Assembly (NCBI GenBank): GCA_011037195.1
Contig: JAAEAF010002514.1
Location: 31,776-95,775 of the forward strand
Length of the DNA: 64,000 bases
Source: Triatoma infestans
Lineage: Eukaryota > Arthropoda > Insecta > Hemiptera > Reduviidae
Direction of reading: 5' to 3'
This document shows, in pieces, positions 1 to 11,728 of this stretch (its first letter is position 1; the number at the start of each line of letters is the position of its first letter). The notes below the pieces were generated by a model. That model did not search any database. It was not told the origin of the DNA and worked only from the letters and a program-made list of their open reading frames with translations. The position numbers and the translations under genes are program-made.

Positions 1-1618
1 GTGTTAGATACGTGCGCATTAATGATGCCCTGTTTAATGCAAGGACATCTCGACCAAGTAATTGGAAATTTCCTAAATTGCGAAACTATGAATTCGCCAG
101 AAAAATTGAAATTTTCGACATTGTCCGCATGCAACTGAAGGGTCGTGATGCCATAATTAGGTATTTCCTGGTTAGTCGGACTGATAGAACCAGGTATGAT
201 AGCCATGGTCATAATATCAGGTTTTCGAGAAAGCGACTAAGGGCTAACTCGTTTTGGGCTGTATTTGGAAAAATTACGAGCCGTATGTCCAAATTTTGAA
301 CAAAATTGGCAAGTGGGCCTACTTTGGAGGTTATTACAAGTTTCATTACCGTTACATAAACATAATAATTATTATTATTATTATGATCATATTGGGGTCT
401 ACCAGGATAAGAGTTAAATCGTGAATTTATTGAATTATTGACTCGAGCATTATTATTGTTACTATAATATTTATTATTATTATTATTATAGCGATTATTT
501 ACTCGGTGATTAAAATTTCTAGGAATATTAAAATGCTTAGGCTTTTTGCCAAAGTTAGTACGAGGTTTTGGTCGAATATTTGTGCAGTCCACGTCAAAAT
601 GTGGACCGGAACAGTGGCGGCAGGGCCTGTTCTTTACTATATTTAAAACTCTACGAGTGGTAATTGATTTTAATGGTGGCTTCTGAGTTTTATTTGGATG
701 CGGGCATTCTCTGTGGAAACGCATTTGTACGCTGAAACGACTTGGAGATGGGGGTGTGCTAGGATTAGAAGTTTTCGAGATGACAGCGAAGCCTGTACTT
801 CCTTTAGGGAATTGGCATAAGAAGGTGCTTCGTCTAATTTTTGAGGTAGCTTTGTTCGTACCTCATTACGAAGCAGTTGAGGAAGTGATTTCAGGAACGC
901 ATCAGTGGCCAGTTTGTCTAAAATAGAATGTAAGGCCTCGAGTGGATTAGCTTGAGATTTTAAACTATGGCGGACTGGATATGTCTAATTCTATCCGCGA
1001 AGGTTTCAGGAGACTCTGTGGGTAGAGACTGAATATCAGTCATCTGTTGTAAGAGGACTAGAGGCGTTTTTTCTTTTCTAAATCTAGTTAGAAGACGTTC
1101 TGAGATTAGAGGATACGTTATGATTGTACCCTGGCGTTGTATTTCGGCTTTCTGCGTATCATAAAATATTTTTGCAGAACCGGAGAGCCTAAGTGCTAGT
1201 ATTTCTAATTTTGCAGCGTTGTCCCGTCCAGAAAGGCTAGCACAATGGCTAATTTGGTCCAGGAAATCTGAAACACTGGCTGAATTTTCGCCATCGAAGG
1301 AATTTCTTCTAATGGTTATTTCAAACTATTAATTAGATGTAAATTTCTTAAGAGGGTAGCAGGTTGATTGTTAGGGGTGGCTGGAGGATTTGCTAATTGT
1401 TGATGAGCAAGTAAATATTCTACAGCAGCGTCGATGCCCATATCTTGTCCATTAATCTTGTACATTCTGGAAACAAGAGATTTACTAGCTTGGGAAAGAT
1501 TATATTTTTCAAGGCGTCTGCGTAACTGGATTAAATTGCCGCCAACAGAAAGGTTATTATCGCGTAATATCTTTACAATTTGCGATCTATTAAGTACACG
1601 CATAAATTCAAAATTCAC
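1..1618 (-). pseudogene. Ty3/gypsy-like gag, frameshifted, running into the start of pol
   Basis: Gag polyprotein of an LTR retrotransposon read on the minus strand from an ATG at 1618. The first 100 residues (1316-1618) contain a SAP-like helix-turn-helix (RSQIVKILRDNN...LRRRLEKYNL). The capsid part follows at about 960-1310 with FDGENSASVSDFLDQI and LLTRFRKEKTPLVLL, typical of retrotransposon Gag. A first zinc knuckle, CRHCSGPHFDVDC, is near 600-640. A second, CQFCSKFGHTARN, near 265-310 is in another frame and has Asn where the last Cys should be. At least two frame changes (near 960 and near the ATT-rich stretch at 360-390) and an in-frame TAG near 240 break it. The frame stays open from there to the window edge, but no protease motif is reached. 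LTR and primer-site-like sequence lie just upstream. Superfamily is inferred from Gag layout. Confidence 0.72.
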
Positions 1619-1796
1619 AAGGGTACGGGGTACAGTGGTACAAATACAAAATTTTAAAAATGAAATTCAATAGAAAATTTAATTATGGGAAATATTTAAG
1701 ATATTTCCGCTGAGAAAATAATTGAAAAAGCAATAAAATTATCTGATGGATAATTTGTGGATCCTGGTTGAAAATATCCCAAACAGCTGGCACCAA

Positions 1797-2074
1797 TGAA
1801 ATGTGATTGGTGATATTGTGTTGTTGTATGTCTGTAGTGGCTTGAGCGGTTTTGTAAAAGGGCTTGTAAGTATATATGTTTAAGAGACAAGTAATAAGAA
1901 TAATTAAGAAAACGCTGGTAGATTAAATTAAATATATTCTTTAAAGATATTTAAATGCTATTCAATAACAGAACAATATTAATTAATTTACTGAATTTAG
2001 TTGGAATAAACTCTTAGAAGAGTTAAAACTTAAAACTGGCACAGTCCTGATGTGTTCTCCTCGGTGTCTACAAC
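1797..2074 (-). repeat. LTR of the gypsy-like element (copy 1)
   Basis: This block precedes the gag leader on the minus strand. A primer-site-like TGGTGCCAGCTG (minus strand, near 1786-1797) follows its end, and the gag ATG is about 170 bp further on. The same sequence recurs in the opposite orientation at 49926-50400, including the motif read there as TTTAAATATCTTTAAAGAA, so two LTR copies define the family. The outer boundary near 2074 is approximate; I could not see a clean target duplication. Confidence 0.6.
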
Positions 2075-2115
2075 AAAACTATCTTGAAGGAATTTCTTCT
2101 AATGGTTATTTCAAA

Positions 2116-2555
2116 TCTTCCCCTGTGAGAAGAAGGGGTAGCCAACAAGGTCCATGAACTTTTCCAATAACTGTACTCTTCTACCTGCGTGTACCCTTTT
2201 GCCCACAAGCTCGTATTTTTCTTCCTAATTTTGATATTTCAAATTAAAATAGATATAATTTCTTGCATCCATCACACATGCACAGTATGCTCGTATATGG
2301 TTCTTTTCCCGCTTTTCTTTTTTCTAAAAACCATTTTCTGAATAAAAACAAACGATCTTTACCGTGAGTATTGAATATACAAAATTTTATTGGGAATCAC
2401 AGGAATACAAAGTAATGTAGTAAAATAATACTGGCTTTACTTACATCGCCTTTTTTGTGAATAGAAGTTGTTGTGAATCGGAATTTGTTGTCACAATTCT
2501 CTATTTGTAAATATTGTTTTAATAATAATCTCTTAGGTTTCCGCGGTTCTTTTTC
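2116..2555. other. no gene seen
   Basis: AT-rich spacer. Short open frames on both strands (for example 2397-2627 minus) show no recognisable domain. Confidence 0.5.
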
Positions 2556-3000
2556 ATGAAAAAGCACTTGAGTTTCCATGGTTATAACCGCGTCAGAGGT
2601 TATTCTAGAAACCAAAGTTTCGCCCATACTTGCAATGAACTTTTTCAGGGTCGGTACACCTTCAAAGATGTCTGTCTATGTCAACCAAATTATTTTAGGG
2701 TCTGTCTTAAAGGCGAAGTGTATAAATTAAATGGTGAAGATTGTTGTCCCATATGTAACACTGATTCCCCAAACGATTTAACTCATTTTATTGTATCGGG
2801 TCCGATGTATTTGGGGCGATAAATCAATTGTTACTTGCAGTTGGTTTAGTGTTTTGGTGAGCTCTACTGGGCCAGAATATATAATCGTTTCTTTACATCC
2901 AAGCTTAGTAGGTAGGTATTTATCCCTCTAACGGCCCTATCTTTATGTTAGGATAAATATTTACAATTTGAGTATAAGAGAAAAGCGGGGTATGAGTGTT
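2556..3000 (+). pseudogene. non-LTR retrotransposon 3' tail (Cys-His finger)
   Basis: The 88-codon frame at 2556-2822 ends with CPICNTDSPNDLTHF, the CxxC...H cluster found downstream of the reverse transcriptase in many insect LINEs. A preceding segment (GRYTFKDVCLCQPNYFRVCL) fits that C-terminal region. The expected last Cys of the cluster is Ser (VSGPMYLG), and the frame stops at 2820. Related-looking sequence continues with stops to about 3000. The copy is 5'-truncated and dead. The clade cannot be assigned from so little sequence. Confidence 0.55.
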
Positions 3001-4369
3001 TCAAACCTGATTTTTGTTCTGCGATTTTTTTGTTTTTATTTGAAACTTTTTTCGAGAAAATTACTTTTAGGGAGATACTGAGGGCCATGGAACATCACGT
3101 TTGCCTCCAGATGCAGTCTTCAAATAGTTCAGGCTTTCAAAACATTCCCTTGGCAAATACAGCGGCGGTATTAGTGGCTATCTGGAATGGTGTATGTCAG
3201 GCGGTAAAGATTGATTGAGAGTACACTGTGGTAGTTTTCAGCGACATACAATACAAGAAATGCCAGTTCAGAAGATAAAATTTTCAGGGACAGGCGCAAT
3301 GATAACAGAAATCGCAGTTAGTGTTAATGATTTTTGTATAACTGTCAATTTTGTTTGTTGTTGGATTACTGAACATATAATAATAAACTGAAATTTACTG
3401 CTATAACCAATAATTTATTGATACACTGCTAGGTATTACAAATGTTACTAAAACAACTTGTATGTAGGGCACTGTGCATAAAAACAATTACATGACACTG
3501 CTGGATGTTTACAGTACAAAACAACATGTCAGACTAACTAGAGCTTACTGAAAAATGAAACTATTTAAATTACTAGTGGCCGCAAGATTGCACTGGTACA
3601 AAAATGCTTTCGGCTACTAGATGGCATTACATACAAAACTTAATAGTTAGTTTGGAGAATGGCGCAGGTAGGATATGTTTAGTGCTCGCGCACGCTTCAA
3701 CTTGATAGGGATAAAGCGACTTTAAACACATATACATTAAGTTCGTACATTCTAATTCATTCTAGTTTCAACTACTGCAGCGAAAGGAAAGAAATGGGAA
3801 TTTAATTTTAAATACAGGATTTATTAGATGCAAATTACATAAATTGAAATAATAAATGCTGCAAATCAAGATTTACCTATTATAATTTTTGAATGCGGTA
3901 GTAAAGGAAATCTAAGAAAATGTAACATAATCTTTTTAATTTTTTCTGTTAAAATTTCAGAGATTTTTGTGTTCTTTATATTTTCAAAATGTTTATTCGT
4001 TTTTAAAGATACTTTATTCACCCAAAAACACAAACACACACACACATTACACAAAGAGTGTAATAGCATACAAATGGAATCCATTAATTTCCAGATGTTG
4101 AGTGATATAAAAAAAGAAAAGCTGATAAACAAATTGAGAAAGGAGGAAACGATAATTATATTATAAAAGTCCTAATTAAGTTGGATAATAACTTCAAAGC
4201 AAAGAAATAAGTTTAATAAGTTTTTAGAGAAACCGATGTATCTTCTAAGAACATTATAATTATTAATTATTTAATATCTTTAGCAATTAAAAACTTCTTT
4301 CATTTCAATTTTACAATAATAAAATTAAGAAGCAAAATTTTAAACAAAACTAATAAAAAATTCAATAAT
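3001..4369. other. no gene seen
   Basis: AT-rich sequence. Open frames at 3030-3218, 3866-4132 and 3969-4166 have no recognisable domain and low-complexity composition, so I do not call them genes. Confidence 0.5.
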
Positions 4370-5335
4370 TTTTTTTTTTCTTCATTTATTTACTTGAAAT
4401 TTACAACTGTAAAAGCAATGCTTCTACAACTAGTAAATATGATAACAAGTGTAGACGTGTAGGAGTTACCATCACCCATTGATGACTCTCCATGTGAGTT
4501 GTTTTTTACTGAACTCCTACGTCGAGGAAGTCGCGCGGCCAGCGCCGCTTCAGACGTCGAGTCGGGTCGCCAAAAAGGGATGAAGATGAGAGGTGATGAA
4601 TTAGAGGATTAGGATGTTCAGAGAGGCGGGAATGAAACTTTTTATAGCGAGCTGGAATTAAGTCTATAATGAAAGGTATATTGAGATCACTGGGGATAGT
4701 TTGTTGAAGACATAGTATGGAGCGTTAGTTATGCGGTGAAGAATTTTTGATAGAAGTGACTGAAGACGGTAGATGTTGGAATGGCCGGTTGCTTGGCTGA
4801 CCCCCACAGTTCGAGTCCTTAAGTCCAGATCGGTTTGAGTAATGCGCTGTATATAAATACTTTGTTGTTCAATGTTGGTTTTGATCGTCTGTCAAGCAGT
4901 CGGGATAGTAGGTAAAATCGTTTTTTCATTTCTTGTCGTTTGATTCTCTTGTGTGTGGATTCCAAGTCAGGCACTTGTCAATGTACATTCCCAGATAACG
5001 TACAGTGTCCGCGCAATGGAGTGTGTATGATTTAAGCACACTGAGGAACAGGTGGCACGACGAAGTGTGAATGTAATTTGTTGGCATTTCTGGAAATTTA
5101 CTTTCATTTTCCGCTTATTAACAAACCATTGTTCGAGAGAATTCAGATGTTGTTGCAGAGTACGAGTTGACTCTGACCGGGTCAGAGTGAGGAGAGAGAA
5201 TGGCGATGTTGTCTGCGTAAGTTAAAGTGTGAACGTGAGTTAGTAAGTCGGCAGTGTAAAGTATGAAGAGTAGTGGTCGGAGAATACTGCCCTGGGAAAC
5301 ACCGTCCTCTGCAGGGTACATAGAGGAAAATGCGG
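4370..5335 (-). pseudogene. Jockey-clade non-LTR retrotransposon, 5'-truncated
   Basis: Minus-strand reverse transcriptase remnant. 5118-5321 carries GVSQGSILRPLLFILYTADL (RT motif B region) and YADNIAILSPHSDP (motif C, with the usual YADD changed to YADN). After a frame change the thumb follows (ADTVRYLGMYIDKCLTWNPH). Near 4510-4600 comes the C-terminal pattern HPNPLIHHLSSSS and RRLKRRWPRDF, typical of insect Jockey elements, which have no RNase H domain. An AATAAA-like signal and A-run near 4372-4392 mark the poly(A) tail. Several frameshifts and stops make it inactive. Its 5' end abuts the tail of another element. Confidence 0.75.
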
Positions 5336-5358
5336 TTCCCTGGTTGACAAAGAAATAT

Positions 5359-6150
5359 CTACTGGATAGAATTAGAATTAGAATGACACAGGGGGGGACT
5401 CGAACCCAGGCAGTGCAGCCTACCTATTGAGGCTTATTGTGCCAACCCCTCAACACCTAGTAAAGGAAGCCCGCCCTCATTATGAGGTCCACAACCTTCC
5501 CCACCAGTCCTTCTTGGAGTACAATTTCCTCCGGTCTCAACGTGCCGAAGATCTCGTACCGCAATCTGCCGATTGCAACGTAATCAAACAATAGGTGAGA
5601 GGCCGTCTCCTCCTCCTCCTGACACAATCTACACAAGGGCTCCGAATCAACCAATCTCACCTTTTGCAGATGTTTCTTGAACCTACCATGCCCCGTAAAC
5701 AGGCCCGTTATCAGACAGATCTGATACCTGCTTAAACCAGGGCCTCTCTGGTTCTTCTACTATACACCTCTGGCATGACCATTTTGCCATGCCTTGCCTC
5801 AGTACTTAGCCCCCAGTGACAATTGTGCTCTCTTCAAGTCCATTCTCTCAGAGACTCCCTCGCCATACTTTTGGCTATTCCCAGAACAGGTTGCGGCCCA
5901 CAGAACGAAGTATTCGCTCCGTCCCTGGCCAGTTGGTCGGCTAGTTCATTACCTTTAATCCCCTTGTGCCCCGGTACCCATCCCAGCCGAACTTTATTGT
6001 GCCAGAATAACGTTTCCAGGGAGTCTCTACACTCCCTGACAAGGGGGGAGGTGATTCTGAATGCCCCTAGTGCTTTCAGTGCAGTCTGACTGTACGAGAA
6101 GGTGCTTATGTCCCTATTCCTAGAGTCCATACGCAAATTCTACTGGATAA
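5359..6150 (-). pseudogene. I-superfamily LINE tail with RNase H
   Basis: Minus strand. 5834-6136 is an RNase H fragment: YSQTALKALGAFRITSPLV, then VRLGWVPGHKGIKGNELADQ with the last acidic residue in place; the central SDSQ Asp reads as Tyr. 5457-5660 is the CxxC-H finger (CRLCQEEEETASHLLFD), its last Cys apparently lost. The 3' untranslated region ends in a short tandem tail of TTCTAA units near 5359-5382, unlike the poly(A) of Jockey. 5'-truncated near 6150. A related 3' end occurs at 15.9 kb. Confidence 0.72.
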
Positions 6151-6871
6151 GTAAGACATAGAATTAAGTAGTAGGTATGAGGAAGACAGTTTTTGAGATT
6201 CCACAGTAAACCCGGATGCCAAACTCGATCAAATGCTCAATAAATATTAAGTTCAAAGTTTGCAGATGAGCAAAATGAACTGGAAAGGGGCATAACTTGA
6301 ATATACAATATAATTATTTTATTTTCTCTTGCTTGCCGCGGCTCCATAGATATTCTTTAATCGATTAATTCTAAATTTGATTCCTAAAAATGTCTGTCGC
6401 TTTTATTCAAAATATTTTGTACAATATGAAGCCTATCTCTAAAATGCCACTTACTGTACCCACATACTGTGCTGTCCAACTACATAATATTAAAGAACAT
6501 TAGATAATTACATTCCACGTTTGAATTAAATCTGTTAACCAGAAGTGCAAGTTTACAGAATAAGTTTCGAAGTTTTTCGAAATTTTGCAACATTTTCCAA
6601 GAAAAATAATTTTCAGAAAATTTAGGTGCAGCTTTGATTGAAAAAATTTAGATTTTATTAAATCATTAGTTTTTTTTTTTTTTTTACAAATTCTATAGTC
6701 TGTTTTCAAATTATTTTAGTGTTTGATTGAGGCGCTTTTTTTTGGTGGTGGTGGTGGGGGGGGGGGGGGGGGCAATTTCCTTATGGGCTGAGAACCAACC
6801 ACTACTCCAAGTTAGAACCCTCATTACCACTAAATTTGTGTTTTAAAACAAGGAACGTTTAGTAAAAAAAA
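6151..6871. other. spacer with GGT/poly-G tract
   Basis: No gene. A (GGT)n-to-poly(G) tract lies at 6744-6772. The rest is AT-rich without recognisable elements. Confidence 0.5.
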
Positions 6872-7350
6872 TCTAATGTGGAACACTCACACAACTTTCT
6901 CTTACCCCACTTCTCAAAAATTGTAATTGACAAATTTTATAGTTACTGTACCAAATTCAATGAAATTCGTCGAAAACTGAAAAAAAAAACGGTTCAGTAA
7001 AAGCGCACTTCCGGTTTACTAATTTTCGTGAAACTCCGGCATTTTGGCCATCTATTTATTTCTAATTAATTTTGTGTGGATGATAGAATTGTAGTTATAA
7101 ACAACTATGAAAGCACTTTATAGAAAAACATAACCCCAACCCTTCCCTAAAAGTGCCCTTAAATGAATTTTCCCAGAGAAATGTTTTTAAATAAAAGTTG
7201 TACATCTTTGTATGTGTAGTTTATATATGTTGTTTTTGAGAAAATAGCGAAAAAGTGAAAAAATTATCTCTGTAGTTGGTTCTTTACGGGGAACACTGTT
7301 CGAACACGGAATTTCAATAACATATTTAATTCTAATTATAAATAATTATA
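6872..7350 (-). repeat. CR family copy, truncated
   Basis: Minus-orientation CR copy. It opens with the characteristic end (ATCTAATGTGGAACACTCAC, then ACTTTCTCTTAC) and carries one full module (CTTCCGGTTTACT ... AAATGAATTTTCCCAGAGAA). It breaks off in the second module at about 7350, where unrelated AT-rich sequence begins. Confidence 0.75.
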
Positions 7351-7619
7351 GATAATTGGACCAGATTTTATTATGAAATTTTCTTTAATAATTGCGTAAT
7401 TTTTTTTTTTTTTAACAACGACTTCTCCAGAACTTTTCCTGTAAATTCTTAATGAATGTTACAAACTTTATTTATTTAATTTTTTTTTTACTTTACTTCA
7501 CTAAATTGAACCAATACTTCTAATTATTTATACCAAAACTTTCTTTTTTGCCCTACTTACATTTTACTCAATTAAGTTTTAAAAGTATTATTTGTGATAA
7601 AGGCATAATCTAATATTAC

Positions 7620-7810
7620 ATCTTCAACTCGTAAAACTTTGTTCTCTATGTTGTATAAACTGAATTAGCTTTGAGCAAGTCTGTGTTAACACACTGTTTG
7701 GACAAAACATCCTGATGATAGGCGAACGCCCCAAACCGGTCGATGACCACAAAATCTCAGTCACGGAAAATATTTCTGAAGCACTATAGTAGTTGGTTCT
7801 TTACGGGGAA
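7620..7810 (+). repeat. repeat shared with 34.8 and 35.6 kb
   Basis: Contains ACACTGTTTGG, then CATCCTGATGAT, a small hairpin (GGCGAACGCC) and ACCGGTCGATGACCACA, followed by CACGGAAAATATTTCTGA. The same string of blocks is found at 35.6-35.9 kb (plus) and, inverted, at 34.8 kb. The 22-bp block at 7789-7810 is also present at 7274-7295. No coding potential. It is probably the end or untranslated part of a retroelement. Confidence 0.6.
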
Positions 7811-7828
7811 TGCATAACAAAAAAAAAA

Positions 7829-8714
7829 TTTGGTGTGAAACACTCACACACCTTTCTCTCCTACTCCAGTTTTCCAAATTTTAATTAACCAATTTGATAG
7901 TTAATCTTATTTAATTTAATGAAATTCGTCGAAAACTGAAACAAAAAACTGTTCAGTAAAAGCGCACTTCCGGTTTATACTGATTTTTCTTGAAACTCGG
8001 AATGTTAGCCATCTATTTATTTCTAATTAATGTTCTTTGGATGATATAAATGGATATAATCAACTATGATAGGACTTTAGAGAAAAACATAACCCCACTC
8101 CACCCCTAAAAGTGCCGTTAAATGAATTTTTCCAGAGTAATGTTTTAAATAAAAGTTGTAGATCTTTGTATGTCTAGTTTATATAAGAAGTTCCAAGAAA
8201 ATTGCCGAAACCATTTTTGAGAAAATCGGAAAAAAGTGGAAAAATCATTTAGTAAACGGTGGTAAAGTAAACGCACTTTCGGTCATCCGATTTTTTTTCA
8301 AACACGGAATTTCAACAACATATTTAATTCTAATTAACATTATTTAGATGATAGAATTGTATAATAAACTGGAATTACCATTGGCATTTAAGTACCATTA
8401 AATGAATTTTTCCGGAGAAATGTATCAAAAAAAGTTGTAGCTGTTTGTATGTATAGTTGATGTACAAAGTTTCAAGAAAATCATTTGGAGCTATTTTTGA
8501 GAAAATCGCAAAAAAGTAAATAAAAAAAAAAAAAAAAAACTAATAAAGTGGTTCTTCCGGTTGGGGAATTTTGACAGATAACGTACTGTCAGATCCCGGG
8601 ATATCAAGTTGGACCACACTCATTGGACCTCAAAACGGATATTTCCGGTGAAAATTTGATATCGAAAATTTGACATGATTACAATACTTCCTCTCACTAG
8701 GAGTAAGAGTAAGT
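7829..8714 (-). repeat. CR family copy, near full length
   Basis: Opens TTTGGTGTGAAACACTCACA and ends CTAGGAGTAAGAGTAAGT, with two to three internal modules recognised by the GAAATTCGTCGAAAACTGAA, CTTCCGGTTTA and AATGAATTTTTCC blocks. The CA-repeat stretch normally near the hairpin end is missing; only CACACTCATTGGACCTC remains. Non-coding. Confidence 0.8.
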
Positions 8715-9213
8715 AAAAAATTGCTATTTGTGAAGAAAATCTGTTAATTATTATTATGAAAAACAATTAGATTTCCGAATTGAGAGCGTGTCAATGGTCG
8801 AACCATTGAAACCGACGTATCTCCCATATTACAATGAGCTTCTTTGCTGAGTGGTACTTCAGAGGAAAGTGAAGCCATTTTCGAGAATATACACGAAAAC
8901 CTGAAAAAAGAATCATATAGTAAGCACATTTCCGGTAGATAGATGTGTAACGAAATCTTCGTGTCTAATGCGCGATGGTAGTATCTAAATGGAATAAGTT
9001 TCCACTTGTCTACAACTTTTCATTTTTGACACCTCAATGAAAGTGGAATTCTTTTAACACTACACATATAAATATATAAACAGATCATCCGTTAAAAACA
9101 TTATTTTCGTATTCAGGGGACACCTAAAACTATTTCCGGTGGAAAAACTCGAATTCGCAAAATCGAGCACGATCGAAATTCTTCCTCTTAATAGGAGTAA
9201 GAGAATATAATAT
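8715..9213 (-). repeat. diverged CR family copy
   Basis: Only scattered CR blocks are recognisable: GGTACTTCAGAGGAAAGTG, ATTTCCGGTAGATAG, and the terminal part near 9120-9213 (GGGGACACCTAAAAC, TTTCCGGTGGAAAAACTCG, CTTCCTCTTAATAGGAGTAAG). Older than its neighbour at 7829-8714. Confidence 0.55.
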
Positions 9214-9610
9214 GCGAATTAGATTATCACTTCTAATCACTTCGGTTTGATACAAATAAGAGCTTTATAAAATAGAAAATAACTATGTTTTACCGACAAA
9301 TTTTATTTCTACAATAGTATAGACCGTTCAACAAATATTACTACCGTAATATACACCGAACAACAACATATATACTACGTGATCTGGCAATCTGAAATGG
9401 TGTTTACTGGTTAAATCAACTCAAACTGCAAGCCTACATATGACTCCTTTTTTGATTCATATGCACGAAACAAAAAAGCAAATATATTTGCAATGTACGC
9501 CCTAACGTTGTTTATTTGCTGTCTGTGGTTTTTAATTTTTTATGTTTTGTAATTAATAGCACAAATTAAAAAGGAATACCATTTTTTTTTTCTCACGCTA
9601 TGACTTCGCC
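9214..9610. other. no gene seen
   Basis: AT-rich spacer without recognisable elements. Confidence 0.5.
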
Positions 9611-10400
9611 TATATTATTATTATTATTATTCGCATAAGGGGAGGGCAAACCCTACGCTATCCAAAGCCCCCCAGGGCCATATAGCTACCCCTAAAGAAT
9701 AACATCCACAGGGACTAGAATAAAAATCCAGCCCAGGTTTTAACCATCTAAGTTTCACCACAGACCGAATAAATCGGACCTAAACCTTAAAAGGCCACAG
9801 CTTAAGATCCTCTACCGATATCCTATTCCGGCCGAAGGTCCTAAACCTAATTTCCTCACAACCCAAACAATTCGTCATCAGATGCACAGGTGTTTCCTCC
9901 TCAGTCTCACAAACTCTACAAAAGGGGTCAGGCACGAGGCCCATTATATAGAGATGTCTCCTTAAACCACAATGCCCAGTGAGGAACCCAACCTAATGTC
10001 TGAGGGAGGTCCGTGAAAGACATCGGACCCCGCTACTCAAAGCTCCGTCTGGGCCCCCAATGAGCATTTTAGACTGCCGACAACCCACTGCACTCATCCA
10101 TAAGGATGAGTGCTGTGAGGTCATCCACGTCTGAAAGCCCGACAAACATGTGCCAGAAAACACACCAACAGCAGGCTCTGGACCAATGAAAGGGAGAGAG
10201 GCACCTAATTTGGCAAACCTATCACCTCCTCATTTCCAAAAATTCCCATATGACCTGGAACCCAGACCAAAAGCACATCCTTCAATGAAGAAAGATCTTC
10301 CAGTCTTTTAGAACATTCCAACACCAATCTGGAAGTGAAGACACATGAATTAAGCGCCTTCAACGTAGCCTGGCTGTCCGAGCAGATACAACCACCTTTT
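9611..10400 (-). pseudogene. I-superfamily LINE tail with (TAA)n end
   Basis: Minus-strand remnant. RNase H pieces near 10220-10395 read CSDSQATLKALNSCVFTS and LLVWVPGHMGIFGNE. The CxxC-H finger near 9865-9945 reads CRVCETEEETPVHLMTNC. The 3' UTR near 9640-9700 is rich in GGGG/CCCC, and the element ends in (TAA)n near 9617-9632, the classical tail of I-type elements. Frame changes, including one near 10230, make it a pseudogene. 5'-truncated near 10400. Confidence 0.72.
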
Positions 10401-10718
10401 AAATAGTGTTACGCACCCTCTCCTATATTCACCCATTCCTGTGTTGTACGGCCCAGTATAAAATTTTAGGCTGCGCTTGCGACTGATGCTGTTCATTTAG
10501 TTGGATAATCCAAGGGGCCATTTGAGAACTATCTCGGACGCGAACAGTTGCACCGCCAAAATAACATTGATTAAATGTTCGATTTATGTAAGCGCCCTTT
10601 TAGATATAGAATCTCCTTCCCTTTCAATCTATGGATAAACTGCTGAACTTACGAATAATGGCAACATTATTTTTATTGTTATTGTCATTAGTAGTTTTTA
10701 CGTATAAATTTTCTAATT
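10401..10718. other. no gene seen
   Basis: Moderately GC-rich to about 10580, then AT-rich. Nothing recognised. Confidence 0.45.
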
Positions 10719-11723
10719 ACTTTCTCTGAGATAAAGTATTGTAATATTGTCAAATTTTCGATATCGAGTTTTCACCGGAAATATCCGTTTTGAAGTCCCC
10801 TAGGTCCCAAAAAGTGGTATCTAGAAAATGGCCTGTGTGTGTGCGCGTGTGTGTGTGTGTGTATATATGTATGTATTGGAACAGCATAGCTCAAAAAAGA
10901 ATAATCTTAGAAAGTTCAACTTGTTATTCCGTTTAAGTATCACCATGGGATCCCACAGTAGGTTATCTGTCAAAATTCCTCAACCGAAAGTACCACTTTA
11001 TTGAATGTATTTTTTTTCCTTTTTTGCAATTTTCTCAAAAATGGCTCCAACGATTTTCTTGAAACTTGGTATATCAACTACACATACAAAGATCTACAAC
11101 TTTTATTTAAAACATTTCTCTGGAAAATTTCATTTAAGGGCACATTTTGGGGGAGAGGTGGGGTTAGGTTTTCCTCTAAAGTGGTATTTCAGTTGACTAT
11201 GCAATTCTGTCATCAAAATAAAATTAATTAGAATTAAATGTGTTGTTGAAATTCCGATTTTGAAAAAAAAAATCGAATCACCGGAAGTGCGTTTTTTACT
11301 GAAATGTACTTTTTTCAGTTTTCCGGTATTTTCTCAAAAACGGCTCCAACGATTTTCTTTAAACCAAGAATGTGAACTACACATGTAAAGAGTTACAACT
11401 TTTATTTGAAACATTTCTTCTGGTGAAGTCATTTAGGGGGGTTTTTGAGGGTGGGGTGGCTTTTATGTTTTTCACTAAACTGCTATTATAGTTGATTATA
11501 CAATTCTACCAACCAAAAGAAATAATTAGAAATAAATAGATGGCCAAAATTCCGCGTGTCAAGAAAATTAATAAACTGGAAGTGCGTTTTTACTGAACAG
11601 TTTTTTCAGTTTTCTACGAACTCCAACTAATTTCATCAAATTTGGTACATTAACTATAAAAATTTGTCAATTAAATTGTGAAAACTGAAGTAAGAGAAAG
11701 TTGTGTGAGTGTTTCACATCAGA
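10719..11723 (+). repeat. CR family copy, first of a head-to-tail pair
   Basis: Starts ATTACTTTCTCTGAG with a damaged head hairpin. It then has TTTTCGATATCGAGTTTTCA, a (TG)n microsatellite at 10838-10862, GGTATCACCATGGGATC-like and CAACCGAAAGTACCAC blocks, and two full modules plus a third partial. It ends GAAGTAAGAGAAAGTTGTGT and CACATCAGA followed by a T-run. Open frames at 11001-11231 are chance frames in the repeat. Confidence 0.85.
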
Positions 11724-11728
11724 TTTTT

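Noticed and set aside
5395..5455. tRNA gene suggested by GGGTTCGAGTCCC on the minus strand
   Set aside because: No acceptor stem or anticodon arm could be built. It lies in the 3' UTR of a LINE.
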